Assembly (NCBI RefSeq): GCF_004799345.1
Contig: NZ_SSMC01000001.1
Span: 124,001 to 188,000, forward strand
DNA: 64,000 bases
Reading direction: 5' to 3'
Source of the DNA: Robertkochia marina
Lineage (GTDB): Bacteria; Bacteroidota; Bacteroidia; Flavobacteriales; Flavobacteriaceae
Positions 52,412 to 62,832 of this stretch are shown piece by piece. Positions within the stretch are counted from its first letter, which is position 1. Each line of letters begins with the position of its first letter. The notes beneath the pieces are model-generated. The model saw only the letters and a list, made by a program, of their open reading frames with translations, had not been told where the DNA came from and did no database searches. Both the position numbers and the translations under genes were made by a program.

Positions 52412-54382
52412 TTAATCAACATTGTCGTGTAAAAACGAATTATTACTTCTTAGCTGTACATCATCGTTACTATCTGTACCCACACTCATTCGTGAAGGAT
52501 CATTCTCTCTGGCACGATGATCGTCAAGATCGATTCCCATGCGCTTATAGGCGGGTTGCTTTTCTATTTCGTCAATACGGGCCGAATTGTTTTGAAACTT
52601 ATAATTAAAATCTTTCAACTTGCGTCTGCGCTCTTCCGCTCTTCTTCTCAGACTTTCTTCGATAGAACTATTAAACGGATCAACATCCTCCGCAGGTTGG
52701 GGAACAGTTTTGGGCTCTTCGGCGGGCAAAACCTTTTTCTCAACCATCATCTCCTCTTCAATAACCTCTGTAGGTTTCTCCTGCTGCTTTGGTTGAGCCT
52801 TATTAAGCTTGTTCTCCATGTCCATATAGTCATCAAGACTATATCTGGTAGTACCATCATCGGCATACTCCGGAGACGGCACTACTTCCTCAGGTTCATT
52901 TACCTGCATGTCCTTAATAACATCAGTAAGATCAAAGGTGATGGTATTCTCCTTTTCTTCTTCCTGAATATTTTCTGAATGCAGCGGCATATCAAAACTC
53001 AAAGCGATCTGGCTCTCGTCCTGCTCTGCCTTTACCTCTTCAGGCTCTACAACATTAATATTTCGAATACCTGCTGTGGTGTCAATGATCACGAAATCTT
53101 CCTCTCTTGCATTTACCTGCTCATATTCCACATCAATATTCCTGATCAACTCTGAAGCAGGTATCAGATCCATGGTGTTCCTTACCCCCTCCTGCTTAGG
53201 CGCAGCAGGCTCTTCCAATTGATGGCGAATTACCTTTGGTTCCGGCTTTTCAACCGGTTGTGCAGTCGGTGCTTTTTTAGGCGCAATTCTTCCGGTAGCT
53301 CCTCCCTCAGGACTCAGGTCATGAGTGGCCTTTTGCTCATCTTCTAAGGTGTGGATGATTCGTTTTACCTCTGTATTAGTGATCTCGTGTTGCTGATCAG
53401 TATTGAAACCCGTAGCAATTATGGTTACCGCGATGGCATCACCAAGGCTTTCATCTTCACCTACACCCATGATGATGTTAGCATTATGCCCTGCCTCATC
53501 CTGGATATGATCATTGATCTCTCCGATCTCATCAAGGGTGATCTCTTCAGTACCGGAAACGATAAGCAACAATACATTTTTAGCTCCTGAGATCTTGTTA
53601 TCATTCAGCAATGGAGAATCCAGGGCTTTCATGATAGCTTCCTGCGCACGGTTAGAACCGGTAGAGGCTGCAGACCCCATAATGGCGGTACCACTGTTTG
53701 ACAATACGGTTTTGGCATCCCGAAGGTCAATATTCTGAGTGTAGTGATGGGTAATTACTTCTGCAATACCACGTGCGGCTGTAGCCAACACCTCGTCTGC
53801 TTTAGAGAATCCGGCTTTAAACCCAAGATTACCGTATACTTCTCTTAATTTGTTATTATTGATGACGATGAGTGAATCGACATTGCTGCGCAGACGCTCA
53901 ACACCCTTCTGTGCCTGGGCGCAACGATTCTTTCCTTCAAACTGGAAAGGACTGGTTACAATACCCACAGTAAGGATATTCATGTCTTTGGCTAATTTGG
54001 CAATGATAGGTGCTGCACCGGTTCCGGTACCTCCCCCCATTCCGGCAGTTACAAAAACCATTTTTGTATTGGTATCGAGCATGGCCTGAAGCTCTTCAAG
54101 ACTTTCAATAGCTGCCTGCTCACCAACTTCAGGATTGGCTCCTGCACCTAACCCTTCGGTCAAAGACACCCCTAATTGCACCTTATTGGGCACCGGGCTG
54201 TTCTGTAGGGCCTGGGCATCTGTATTACACACCACAAAGTCTACCCCGTTAATACCCTGCTGGAACATGTAGTTGATCGCATTGCTACCACCACCTCCAA
54301 CACCAATCACTTTGATCACGTTGCTTTGGTTTTTAGGTAAGTCGAATGAGATGTTGCCAAAATTGTTTTTTTCTTCACTCAT
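52412..54382 (-). CDS. ftsZ: Cell division protein FtsZ with long C-terminal linker
   Basis: Tubulin-like GTPase forming the Z-ring. 656 residues versus about 383 in E. coli. The GTPase core is about residues 15-325 with GVGGGGSNAINYM, GMGGGTGTGAAPIIA (tubulin signature), NNNKLREVYGN and SGTAIMGSAASTGSNRAQEA. Residues about 330-600 are an acidic low-complexity linker. Near the end, KQPAYKRMGIDLDD resembles the FtsA-binding C-terminal peptide, but it is followed by another ~40 residues. Last gene of the division cluster. Confidence 0.96.
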   Translation of the reverse strand: MSEEKNNFGNISFDLPKNQSNVIKVIGVGGGGSNAINYMFQQGINGVDFVVCNTDAQALQNSPVPNKVQLGVSLTEGLGAGANPEVGEQAAIESLEELQAMLDTNTKMVFVTAGMGGGTGTGAAPIIAKLAKDMNILTVGIVTSPFQFEGKNRCAQAQKGVERLRSNVDSLIVINNNKLREVYGNLGFKAGFSKADEVLATAARGIAEVITHHYTQNIDLRDAKTVLSNSGTAIMGSAASTGSNRAQEAIMKALDSPLLNDNKISGAKNVLLLIVSGTEEITLDEIGEINDHIQDEAGHNANIIMGVGEDESLGDAIAVTIIATGFNTDQQHEITNTEVKRIIHTLEDEQKATHDLSPEGGATGRIAPKKAPTAQPVEKPEPKVIRHQLEEPAAPKQEGVRNTMDLIPASELIRNIDVEYEQVNAREEDFVIIDTTAGIRNINVVEPEEVKAEQDESQIALSFDMPLHSENIQEEEKENTITFDLTDVIKDMQVNEPEEVVPSPEYADDGTTRYSLDDYMDMENKLNKAQPKQQEKPTEVIEEEMMVEKKVLPAEEPKTVPQPAEDVDPFNSSIEESLRRRAEERRRKLKDFNYKFQNNSARIDEIEKQPAYKRMGIDLDDHRARENDPSRMSVGTDSNDDVQLRSNNSFLHDNVD

Positions 54383-54442
54383 AATTACGCTGTTTTACCC
54401 CTGTTTTTAATTGATTTGTTAATACCGACACTTGGGTTGTCG

Positions 54443-55801
54443 TTATTCGGCATTATCTAAAAAATCTTTTAATCTGTCTGAAAATTTCTCCAGGAACGAT
54501 TTTTTAGGCGGAGTTGGCTTTACCACCCGCTCCTTATCGTCCTGCTGCTCACCCCGGTTTTCAGGATCCGTTCCTTGTTGCGGCGCCATATCTGCAACCT
54601 CCGCTTCGGCTTCCATCTTTTCTCCGATGGATCCGCGCGCGCGCTGCTCCAGGGCTTTCATTACCAGTCCTACCGCAGTGGCATATACCGGGCTGGCCAC
54701 ATCGGTATCTGAATCACCTGCAAGATGTTCGTTCGGATACCCGATACGGGTGTCCATTCCTGTTATATATTCTACCAACTGTTTTAAATGTTTCAGCTGG
54801 CTGCCCCCACCGGTAAGTACAATACCGGCTATTAATTTTTTCTTCTGCTCTTCATGACCGTAATTCTTGATCTCCATATACACCTGTTCAATGATCTCTA
54901 CCACGCGGGCATGAATGATCTTAGAGAGGTTTTTTAGGGTAATCTCCTTGGGTTCCCGACCACGCAGTCCGGGTATGGAAACGATCTCATTATCCTTATT
55001 CTCTCCCGGCCAGGCTGAACCGAATTTGATCTTGAGTAGTTCGGCCTGCTTTTCTATGATGGAGCACCCTTCTTTAATATCCTCTGTAATGACATTACCA
55101 CCAAAAGGTATTACGGCTGTATGCCTGATAATACCATCTTTAAAAATAGCCAGGTCGGTTGTTCCCCCACCTATATCGATCAGGGCTACCCCAGCTTCCT
55201 TCTCTTCCTGGCTTAACACAGCATTCGCCGAAGCCAGTGGTTCAAGGGTGATCCCCGACAATTCAAGTCCGGAGTTTTTTACGCAACGCCCGATATTTTT
55301 GATCGATGTTACCTGCCCCACCACAACATGGAAATTAGCCTCCAGACGGCCACCGTACATTCCTATAGGCTCCTTGATCTCGGCCTGTCCGTCTACCTTA
55401 TACTCCTGGGGTAATACGTGAATGATCTCTTCCCCGGGCAACATAACCAGCTTATACACCTGGTTGCAAAGATCTTCAACATCGCCTTCACTGATCACCT
55501 CTTCAGAATTGCTCCTTGTGATATAATCACTGTGCTGTAAACTTCTTATGTGCTGCCCTGCGATACCTACCACGCAATCGTGGATCTTTAATCCTGATAC
55601 ACTTTCTGCCTCTTCCAGGGCCTGCTGTATAGATTGAATAGTTTGGGTAATATTATTTACCACACCCCGATGTACTCCAAGACTCTTAGATTTCCCGATT
55701 CCAAGGATCTCTATTTTCCCATAATCGTTCTTACGACCGATCATGGCCACGATCTTAGTGGTACCTATATCTAATCCAACAGCGTAATTAGTACTTTCCA
55801 T
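54443..55801 (-). CDS. ftsA: Cell division protein FtsA
   Basis: Actin-fold protein tethering FtsZ to the membrane. 452 residues. Opens with NYAVGLDIGTTKIVAMIGR (ATPase phosphate-1), contains LIDIGGGTTDLAIF and GIVLTGGGSQLKHL. The C-terminus ends in a helix (FLEKFSDRLKDFLDN) fit to bind the membrane. It lies 3 nt after ftsQ and 60 nt before ftsZ. Confidence 0.95.
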   Translation of the reverse strand: MESTNYAVGLDIGTTKIVAMIGRKNDYGKIEILGIGKSKSLGVHRGVVNNITQTIQSIQQALEEAESVSGLKIHDCVVGIAGQHIRSLQHSDYITRSNSEEVISEGDVEDLCNQVYKLVMLPGEEIIHVLPQEYKVDGQAEIKEPIGMYGGRLEANFHVVVGQVTSIKNIGRCVKNSGLELSGITLEPLASANAVLSQEEKEAGVALIDIGGGTTDLAIFKDGIIRHTAVIPFGGNVITEDIKEGCSIIEKQAELLKIKFGSAWPGENKDNEIVSIPGLRGREPKEITLKNLSKIIHARVVEIIEQVYMEIKNYGHEEQKKKLIAGIVLTGGGSQLKHLKQLVEYITGMDTRIGYPNEHLAGDSDTDVASPVYATAVGLVMKALEQRARGSIGEKMEAEAEVADMAPQQGTDPENRGEQQDDKERVVKPTPPKKSFLEKFSDRLKDFLDNAE

Positions 55802-55804
55802 ATT

Positions 55805-56524
55805 CTATTTTTTGGTGCACACCACCTGGTTGTCAAAATCCAGGTTAACGGCCGCATAGACGGCCAATGACTTATCTTTAGCGCCTTTCTGATAAAAGGC
55901 CTTAAAATTGTTGAACTTTTTTTCCAGATTATTCAGATCACTGAATTTTAAAACAAACGTATCGGTTCTAAATCTCAGCTCGAAGCCATCACGACTTTTA
56001 TGAATTCCAATCACATTTTTCCTTAGAAAATCGTCATGAAATATATAAGCGGCAAGCTGATACACCGAGTTCAGTTTATCGCGCTCTACGCTCCCTGTTA
56101 CCAGAGGAACCCGGGCTGAATACACCGCAGACAAGGGCATGTATTTCCCGTCTTCGTCGATGTAAAATGTCTGATTTCCAGCCACTCTTGCAATAGGCGT
56201 ACGTTGAACGATCCTGGCTCCCAGCTCACCATTCAACTTCAAATACACATCTGCCTCCTTGATCATATCGTTCTCATTAAGAGTACTTTCGATCTTATTC
56301 AAATCTAAATCTTCTGTCAGCACTCCCGAAGCAGGTATATCATTTTGTATTAACAACTTATTAACGGAGTTGTAGGTAATGTAAAGGGCATCTTCGTTCA
56401 GGAACTCGATCGCTTTATCGGCAGGCACCTTGCGGTGAGCATTCCGATGGTTCGCGAATGAGAACAGACCTGCTGCCATAAGCATCACGATGATCAACCT
56501 TATATGTGGCCAATACTTTTTCAC
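55805..56524 (-). CDS. ftsQ: Cell division protein FtsQ
   Basis: Bitopic divisome protein. 239 residues: short cytoplasmic end, one transmembrane helix (about 9-24), then a POTRA-like segment (TYNSVNKLLIQNDIPASGVL) and a beta domain with GARIVQRTPIARV and the conserved YYIDEDGK-like TFYIDEDGKYMPL. Identification rests on these and on its place between murC and ftsA. Overlaps murC by 4 nt. Confidence 0.88.
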   Translation of the reverse strand: MKKYWPHIRLIIVMLMAAGLFSFANHRNAHRKVPADKAIEFLNEDALYITYNSVNKLLIQNDIPASGVLTEDLDLNKIESTLNENDMIKEADVYLKLNGELGARIVQRTPIARVAGNQTFYIDEDGKYMPLSAVYSARVPLVTGSVERDKLNSVYQLAAYIFHDDFLRKNVIGIHKSRDGFELRFRTDTFVLKFSDLNNLEKKFNNFKAFYQKGAKDKSLAVYAAVNLDFDNQVVCTKK

Positions 56525-57879
56525 TCCTCCAACGCGTTTTTTATCAATTCAACTTGCTCTCCTATATCTCCGGCTCCCAGGGTTAAAACCACCCCTTCCA
56601 TATGCTGATTTAAGGCCTTCAAGACATCAGGCTTACTCAGGAGTCGTTTGTTCGGGTTGTTTATTTTGTCAAGTAACAGCGATGAGGTAATGCCTTCAAC
56701 AGGCAACTCTCTCGCCGGATATATCTCCAATAAAATGATCTCATCAAACTTTTCCAAAGCAGCTGCAAAATCATCCATGAAATCTCTTGTTCTACTAAAC
56801 AGGTGAGGCTGAAAGATCACCGTAACCTTCTGTCCCGGATGGAAACTTTTTACCGCCTGGTATACCGCATTGATCTCGGTAGGGTGATGCGCATAATCAT
56901 CAATAAACACAAGGTTCTCTTTTCGCAGCTGATAAGAGAAACGACGCTTTACACCCTTAAAGGTTCCTAAGGCTTTAGTAAGGCGGTCGAGGGGGGCTCC
57001 CATTTCGACCGCCATTGCTGTTGCTACTAAAGCATTAAGTAAGTTGTGTTCTCCCGGTTTGAAGAACACAACATTGCGTGCCTCGCCATAAGGCGTTACC
57101 AAATCACATGTGTAGGCTGAGTTGGAGATCTTAATATTTTCAAACCGATAATCGGCTTCTTTTTCAAAACCATACGTCATGCCTTCAAGAGGCAATCCGT
57201 ATCTGATCAATAGTTTCCCTTGAGGTCTTACCCGGGCAGCAAACTCTCTAAAGCTCTGGTCAAGAGCGCTTTTTTGCCCATATATATCCAGATGATCAGC
57301 ATCCATAGAGGTTACGCAGGCAATATCAGGTGACAGGTGAAGAAAAGACCTGTCAAACTCATCAGCCTCTACCACCACACAATCATCCCCCTCTATCAGG
57401 AAATTATTATTAAAGTCTTCAGAGACACCTCCCAAAAAGGCCGTGATATCGTATCCTGTTTCTTTTAAAATATGAGCCAGGATACAAGAGGTTGTGGTTT
57501 TTCCATGGGTACCTGCAACCGCGAGGCATTTCATTTCTCGTGTAATAATGCCCAGCACCTCTGCCCGTTTTACAAGTTGAAACCCTTTATGCCTGAAAAA
57601 GCTGTATTGCAGGTTTGTTTGAGGGACGGCAGGGGTATACACTACGAGGGTTCCGGGTGTATTTTCTAAGAATTCCGCCGGAATACCATCAACAGAATCT
57701 TCATAACCTATGGTTATACCTTCTTCTTCAAGTGCACTTGAAATACTGCTTTTATGACGATCATAACCAGCCACATGCACTCCGTTACTGTGAAAATAAC
57801 GGGCAAGACCAGACATACCGATACCTCCTATCCCCAGGAAGTACACCTTTCTGATATGTTGAAAATTACGATCAGACAT
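56521..57879 (-). CDS. murC: UDP-N-acetylmuramate-L-alanine ligase MurC
   Basis: Adds L-alanine to UDP-MurNAc, the first amino acid of the peptide stem. 452 residues: [15 protein letters not shown]-like [21 protein letters not shown] loop [32 protein letters not shown], and the C-terminal YAHHPTEI. Overlaps murG by 8 nt and ftsQ by 4 nt, showing tight coupling. Confidence 0.96.
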   Translation of the reverse strand: MSDRNFQHIRKVYFLGIGGIGMSGLARYFHSNGVHVAGYDRHKSSISSALEEEGITIGYEDSVDGIPAEFLENTPGTLVVYTPAVPQTNLQYSFFRHKGFQLVKRAEVLGIITREMKCLAVAGTHGKTTTSCILAHILKETGYDITAFLGGVSEDFNNNFLIEGDDCVVVEADEFDRSFLHLSPDIACVTSMDADHLDIYGQKSALDQSFREFAARVRPQGKLLIRYGLPLEGMTYGFEKEADYRFENIKISNSAYTCDLVTPYGEARNVVFFKPGEHNLLNALVATAMAVEMGAPLDRLTKALGTFKGVKRRFSYQLRKENLVFIDDYAHHPTEINAVYQAVKSFHPGQKVTVIFQPHLFSRTRDFMDDFAAALEKFDEIILLEIYPARELPVEGITSSLLLDKINNPNKRLLSKPDVLKALNQHMEGVVLTLGAGDIGEQVELIKNALEE

Positions 57880-58978
57880 TTCTCTGTTTTGCGTTCAGTA
57901 TTTTTACTATTTCTGTTACGATCTGTTCTGTGGCCCCCGGCAAAGCCAGTTTTTTAATATTTGCCGACAGGTTTTGCTGATGATCTTTATCATTGACCAG
58001 GTTCTCAAATTCAGGAGCAAACCGATCTTCAAGTTCCGATTCCCTTATGAGTACCGCCCCTCCTTTATCGGCCACTGCCCTGGCATTTTTGGTCTGATGA
58101 TCTTCTGCCACATTGGGTGAAGGAATAAAGATCACAGGTTTGGCCACGATAGATAGTTCAGACACTGCTCCGGCGCCGGCTCTTGAAATAATTACAGTAG
58201 CGGCTGCATAGGCCTGGTCCATTCGCCCTATAAATGTTTTAACCCTTACGGTCTCACTTTCGAACTCTTTATACTTTTCATAATACAGCTTACCACATTG
58301 CCATAGTACCTGTACTCCCATTTTTGAGAACAATGGTAAATGAGCAGCCACTAATTCGTTTATTCGTTTTGCACCAAGACTGCCTCCCATCACGAAAAGG
58401 ACAGGCTTTTCAGGGTCTAACCCAAAAAATCCTGCTGCTTCTTTCTTTCTGCTCCCTGAATTCAACAGATCTTCACGTACCGGATTTCCTGTTTTAATGA
58501 TCTTATCTGCAGGGAAGAATTTTTCGAGCCCATCATAGGCCACAAAGATCTTTTCTACTTTCGGCGCCAACCATTTATTGGTGATGCCCGGATACGAATT
58601 CTGTTCCTGCAAAACACAGGGTACTTTCATAGAAGCGGCCATTCTCAATAAAGGTCCGCTGGCAAAGCCTCCGGTACCGATCACAAGATCCGGTTTAAAG
58701 CTTTTTATAATTTTCCTGGACCTTGAAAGGCTGCTTATCAGTTTCAGAGGGAAGGCCAGATTTGAAAAGGTGAGCTTTCGCTGTATACCCGATATCCATA
58801 GTCCTTCAATAGCATAACCCGCCTGGGGCACCTTCTCCATTTCCATCTTATCATTGGCGCCAACAAACAAGAATTGCGCCTCCGGAAATTTCTTCCGGAG
58901 CGCGTTGGCAATAGCGATGGCGGGATAGATATGACCTCCCGTACCTCCACCTGATAATATGAACCTATACCTACTCAC
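57872..58978 (-). CDS. murG: UDP-GlcNAc transferase MurG
   Basis: Makes lipid II from lipid I on the inner membrane face. 368 residues: [19 protein letters not shown] (nucleotide loop), [44 protein letters not shown], and [25 protein letters not shown]. Length is standard. Overlaps ftsW and murC by 8 nt each. Confidence 0.97.
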   Translation of the reverse strand: MSRYRFILSGGGTGGHIYPAIAIANALRKKFPEAQFLFVGANDKMEMEKVPQAGYAIEGLWISGIQRKLTFSNLAFPLKLISSLSRSRKIIKSFKPDLVIGTGGFASGPLLRMAASMKVPCVLQEQNSYPGITNKWLAPKVEKIFVAYDGLEKFFPADKIIKTGNPVREDLLNSGSRKKEAAGFFGLDPEKPVLFVMGGSLGAKRINELVAAHLPLFSKMGVQVLWQCGKLYYEKYKEFESETVRVKTFIGRMDQAYAAATVIISRAGAGAVSELSIVAKPVIFIPSPNVAEDHQTKNARAVADKGGAVLIRESELEDRFAPEFENLVNDKDHQQNLSANIKKLALPGATEQIVTEIVKILNAKQRNV

Positions 58979-60164
58979 TTAATACAGCTAATGGGTTTTG
59001 TTCGTTCTCTTTTTTATTCTTCTCTAACGACTCCTGTCGTTTAGCACTTACGCTTAATATGATTCCCAGGGCCAGACAGGTCATCCAAATAGATGTACCT
59101 CCACTACTGATGAGCGGCAGGGTCTGTCCGGTAACTGGAAACAATTCTACTGCAACAGCCATATTTACAAAGGCCTGAAATACGATGGGCAGCCCTACAG
59201 CAACAACTACCAGTTTACCATATACGGAATCTGCCTTATGAGCCACGATGACGATCCGGAATAACAGTAACAGGTATATAAACACCAGGGTAAACCCTCC
59301 TATTAATCCATACTCTTCAACAATAATGGCGTAAATAAAGTCTGATGAACTTTGAGGCAGGAAATTCTTCATCACACTTTTTCCTGCTCCCATTCCCACA
59401 ACGCCTCCTTTGGCTATGGCGATCTTTGCTTTCTCGATCTGATAATCGCCTGAAGAATCTCCTTCTCCGGCAAAATTTTCGATACGATTCATCCAGGTAT
59501 CCACCCTGTTTGGAAAAAGCCCGGGAAATGCCTTAGCCGTTAACACGAACATCGTCAGTACCACGAGTCCGGACCCGAGGATTCCCAACAGGTATTTTAA
59601 TGGATAGCCCCCGAGAAAGCACACCATGATCACCATTAAAAATAAGATCGCTGTGGTAGAAAAATTGGCTGGCAAAATTAAACCTAAAACTGCAAATACG
59701 GGCAACCAAAGTGGAAGAATTGACTCCTTAAAAGAGGGTTTTTTATCTTTGATCTTCGCCAGGTATCGCGCCACATTGAGTAACAGCACAATAGCTGCCA
59801 ACGTAGAGGTTTGAAAGGAAATACCCACGAATGGCACCCTGATCCATCTACTGGCATTAGCACCCCCGATCGTTGTACCTTGCGCAAGGGTATATAATAA
59901 CAATGCCAATACCACCGGTAGCGCCAAAATAGAAAGTCCCTTAAAATACCTGTAGCGTATTTTGTGTACCCCATATATAATACCTACCCCCACGGCCAGC
60001 AATATACCGTGTTTAATAAGATGCCCCAGGGTGGTCCCGTTTCCTACCACGTACACCAGATTGGTACTGGCACTGTAGACCGGCAGGAAAGAGAATAGCG
60101 ACAGCAGGGCTACTACGGCCCATATGGTTTTATCACCCTTTATGTTATTAAAAATATTTTGCAC
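58971..60164 (-). CDS. ftsW: Septal peptidoglycan glycosyltransferase FtsW
   Basis: SEDS-family glycosyltransferase at the septum. 397 residues with about ten hydrophobic segments. The signature [39 protein letters not shown] covers the DxxFA/E region, followed by [14 protein letters not shown]. Overlaps murG by 8 nt; 45-nt gap from murD. Confidence 0.95.
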   Translation of the reverse strand: MQNIFNNIKGDKTIWAVVALLSLFSFLPVYSASTNLVYVVGNGTTLGHLIKHGILLAVGVGIIYGVHKIRYRYFKGLSILALPVVLALLLYTLAQGTTIGGANASRWIRVPFVGISFQTSTLAAIVLLLNVARYLAKIKDKKPSFKESILPLWLPVFAVLGLILPANFSTTAILFLMVIMVCFLGGYPLKYLLGILGSGLVVLTMFVLTAKAFPGLFPNRVDTWMNRIENFAGEGDSSGDYQIEKAKIAIAKGGVVGMGAGKSVMKNFLPQSSSDFIYAIIVEEYGLIGGFTLVFIYLLLLFRIVIVAHKADSVYGKLVVVAVGLPIVFQAFVNMAVAVELFPVTGQTLPLISSGGTSIWMTCLALGIILSVSAKRQESLEKNKKENEQNPLAVLSE

Positions 60165-60209
60165 TGGTAGCAGGTATTATTAGGTATTCAGTAAGCTAAT
60201 GTCAAAATA

Positions 60210-61544
60210 TTATAAACCTCTTACGGCTTGCTTGAACTTATCTCCACGATCTTCATAGCTTTCAAAAAGATCAAAAGAAGCACAAGCAGGCGAAAGCAAT
60301 ACCGTATCACCTTTATCGGCCATCTTATGCGCTATTTGAACAGCTTCGTTCATCGAAGTCGTCTCAACCATTACATCAACCACGCTACTGAAAGTATTTA
60401 CCAGTTTAACATTGTCTACCCCCAGACAAATAATGGCTTTAACCTTCTCACGAACCATAGGCATGAGAGGCAAATAATCATTCCCCTTGTCTACGCCCCC
60501 TACGATCCATACCGTTGGATGCTTCATACTCTCCAACGCATAATAGGTAGCATTTACATTGGTAGCCTTTGAATCATTGATAAACAACACATCCTGAATT
60601 TTCAGCACTTGTTCCAAACGGTGTTCTACCCCCTGAAAGCTTTGCATACTGTCTCTTATGGTTGATTTTCTGATTTTTAATAGCTGGGCTACAGCCGAGG
60701 CTGCCATAGCATTTTTTTGATTGTGTTTGCCCTGCAAGGTTAAGGTCTCTGTTGACATACGTGATTGCTGATTATTTATACTTGTTATTAGTTCGTTTTC
60801 TTTTATATAAACCCCTTCAGAAAACTCCTTTTCTAACGAAAAGGGAATCTTTCGGGATCGCACCGGGTGATCTTTTAACCACCCTGTAATTACCTCATCA
60901 TCGGCGTCGTAGATCAGGTAATCTTCTTCTGTTTGATTCATAGCGATCCTGAATTTGGAGGCTATGTAATTTTCAAAAATGTGGTCATAACGGTCAAGGT
61001 GGTCAGGAGTAATGTTCGTGATCACAGCTATATGAGGCCTAAAGGATCTGATACCATCCAGCTGAAAGCTACTAACCTCCAACACATAGTGTTCAAAGTT
61101 TTCCCGTGCCACCATAGCGGCAAAACTATCCCCGATATTTCCGGCCATTCCCACGTTTAAACCACCCTGTTTCATTATGTGATGCGTAAGCATGGTCGTG
61201 GTGGTTTTCCCGTTGCTTCCTGTAATGGCTACCAGGTTTGCTTTGGTATAGCGGGCGGCAAACTCGATCTCAGAGATCACCTCTACACCTTTTTCCAACA
61301 GTGATCTCACCATAGGTGCGGTATCGGGTATCCCCGGACTTTTCATGACCAGGTCTGCCTGCATGATGCGGGATTCAGAATGCCCCCCTTCTTCCCAGTC
61401 TATTCCGTTATGAATAAGAACGTTCTTATAGGCTGCTTTGATCAGGCCCTTGTCTGAAACAAAAACCTCAAAGCCCAGCTTCTTTCCTAATATGGCCGTT
61501 CCAACTCCACTTTCTCCTCCTCCTAATACAACCAATGTTTCCAT
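60210..61544 (-). CDS. murD: UDP-MurNAc-L-Ala:D-Glu ligase MurD
   Basis: Adds D-glutamate to UDP-MurNAc-L-Ala. 444 residues: LVVLGGGESGVGTAILGKKLG, SPGIPDTAP, ATP loop AITGSNGKTTTTMLTHHIM, VLEVSSFQLDGI, and the C-terminal LLSPACASFDLFESYEDRGDKF, which distinguishes MurD from its sister ligases. Begins 1 nt after mraY. Confidence 0.97.
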   Translation of the reverse strand: METLVVLGGGESGVGTAILGKKLGFEVFVSDKGLIKAAYKNVLIHNGIDWEEGGHSESRIMQADLVMKSPGIPDTAPMVRSLLEKGVEVISEIEFAARYTKANLVAITGSNGKTTTTMLTHHIMKQGGLNVGMAGNIGDSFAAMVARENFEHYVLEVSSFQLDGIRSFRPHIAVITNITPDHLDRYDHIFENYIASKFRIAMNQTEEDYLIYDADDEVITGWLKDHPVRSRKIPFSLEKEFSEGVYIKENELITSINNQQSRMSTETLTLQGKHNQKNAMAASAVAQLLKIRKSTIRDSMQSFQGVEHRLEQVLKIQDVLFINDSKATNVNATYYALESMKHPTVWIVGGVDKGNDYLPLMPMVREKVKAIICLGVDNVKLVNTFSSVVDVMVETTSMNEAVQIAHKMADKGDTVLLSPACASFDLFESYEDRGDKFKQAVRGL

Positions 61545-62792
61545 TTATCGCACTTTTAAGGTCACTATAGACAACACCGCCAGGATGATCCCAACGATCC
61601 AGAAACGGGTAACAATCTTACTTTCGTGATACCCTTTTTTCTGATAGTGATGGTGGAGGGGAGACATCAAAAATATTCTTCTGCCCTCACCAAACTTCTT
61701 CCTGGTATACTTAAACCACGATACCTGCATAACCACCGATAAGTTTTCTGCAAGGAAGATTCCGCACAACACAGGGATCAGCAGCTCTTTCCTTACTGCT
61801 ATTGCTATTACCGCAATAACCCCTCCGATGGTAAGACTCCCCGTGTCGCCCATAAATACCTGGGCAGGAAAGGTGTTGTACCACAGAAAACCTACCAATG
61901 CCCCTACAAAGGCCGATATAAAAATGGTTACTTCTCCCACCCTGGGGATATACATGATATCGAGATATTCAGAGAAAATGATATTACCTGACACCCAGGC
62001 AAAGATTCCCAGTGTTAAGGCGATTATAGCCGAACTTCCGGCAGCAAGTCCGTCAATTCCATCTGTTAAATTCGCACCGTTTGATACTGCGGTGATAATA
62101 AAGATCACTATAGGAATAAAAAGCAACCAGGCATAATCCCTGTAGTTATCTCCCGCCCATGACAAAAGCACAGCATAGTCAAACTCGTTATTTTTCACAA
62201 AAGGGATGGTTGTTTTTGTTGACTTCTCCTCTTCTGTATATTCTTTGTTGGTTACATTATCTACTGCTGTCTGTACATTCTCAATCTTTTCTTTCTTCAC
62301 CTCATTCAACTCCTCCTTTATGGTAACCTCCGGATGCATATACAGGGTTACCCCCACTATAATACCAATACCCACCTGGCCGATCACCTTAAAGACTCCT
62401 TTTAGGCCTTCCTTATCTTTCTTAAAGGTTTTAATATAATCATCTACAAAACCAATGGTACCCATCCAGACGGTGGTCGCAATAAGAAGCTCTATATAAA
62501 TATTGTCCAGCTTGGCAAAAAGCAACACCGGAATAAGGGTTGCCATGATAATGATAACACCCCCCATGGTTGGCGTACCTGCCTTCTGGGATTGCCCTTC
62601 CAGGCCCAGCTCTCTTACGCTTTCACCGATCTGTTTACGTCGCAGAAAATTGATCACCTTTTTACCAAAAATGGTAGAGATCAATAAGGACAATATTATG
62701 GCAGCAGCTGCCCTGAAGGATATAAACTCGAAGAGTCCGGCTCCGGGAAGCTGATATTCGTTCTCTAAAAATTCGAATAAATAATATAACAT
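61545..62792 (-). CDS. mraY: Phospho-MurNAc-pentapeptide translocase MraY
   Basis: Makes lipid I in the inner membrane. About 415 residues from ATG 62792 (an upstream in-frame TTG gives a less likely start). Signatures: [33 protein letters not shown] and [12 protein letters not shown]. An insertion of about 60 residues (about 155-215) between helices makes it longer than the ~360 of E. coli MraY; such insertions are common in Bacteroidota. Followed directly by murD. Confidence 0.95.
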   Translation of the reverse strand: MLYYLFEFLENEYQLPGAGLFEFISFRAAAAIILSLLISTIFGKKVINFLRRKQIGESVRELGLEGQSQKAGTPTMGGVIIIMATLIPVLLFAKLDNIYIELLIATTVWMGTIGFVDDYIKTFKKDKEGLKGVFKVIGQVGIGIIVGVTLYMHPEVTIKEELNEVKKEKIENVQTAVDNVTNKEYTEEEKSTKTTIPFVKNNEFDYAVLLSWAGDNYRDYAWLLFIPIVIFIITAVSNGANLTDGIDGLAAGSSAIIALTLGIFAWVSGNIIFSEYLDIMYIPRVGEVTIFISAFVGALVGFLWYNTFPAQVFMGDTGSLTIGGVIAVIAIAVRKELLIPVLCGIFLAENLSVVMQVSWFKYTRKKFGEGRRIFLMSPLHHHYQKKGYHESKIVTRFWIVGIILAVLSIVTLKVR

Positions 62793-62832
62793 ACGCTGTT
62801 CCTGTACACCCGTCAAAACCGGGTATTGTGTT

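Noticed and set aside
62793-62816. TTG start upstream of mraY
   Set aside because: The extra residues are polar, and ATG 62792 starts the usual N-terminus.
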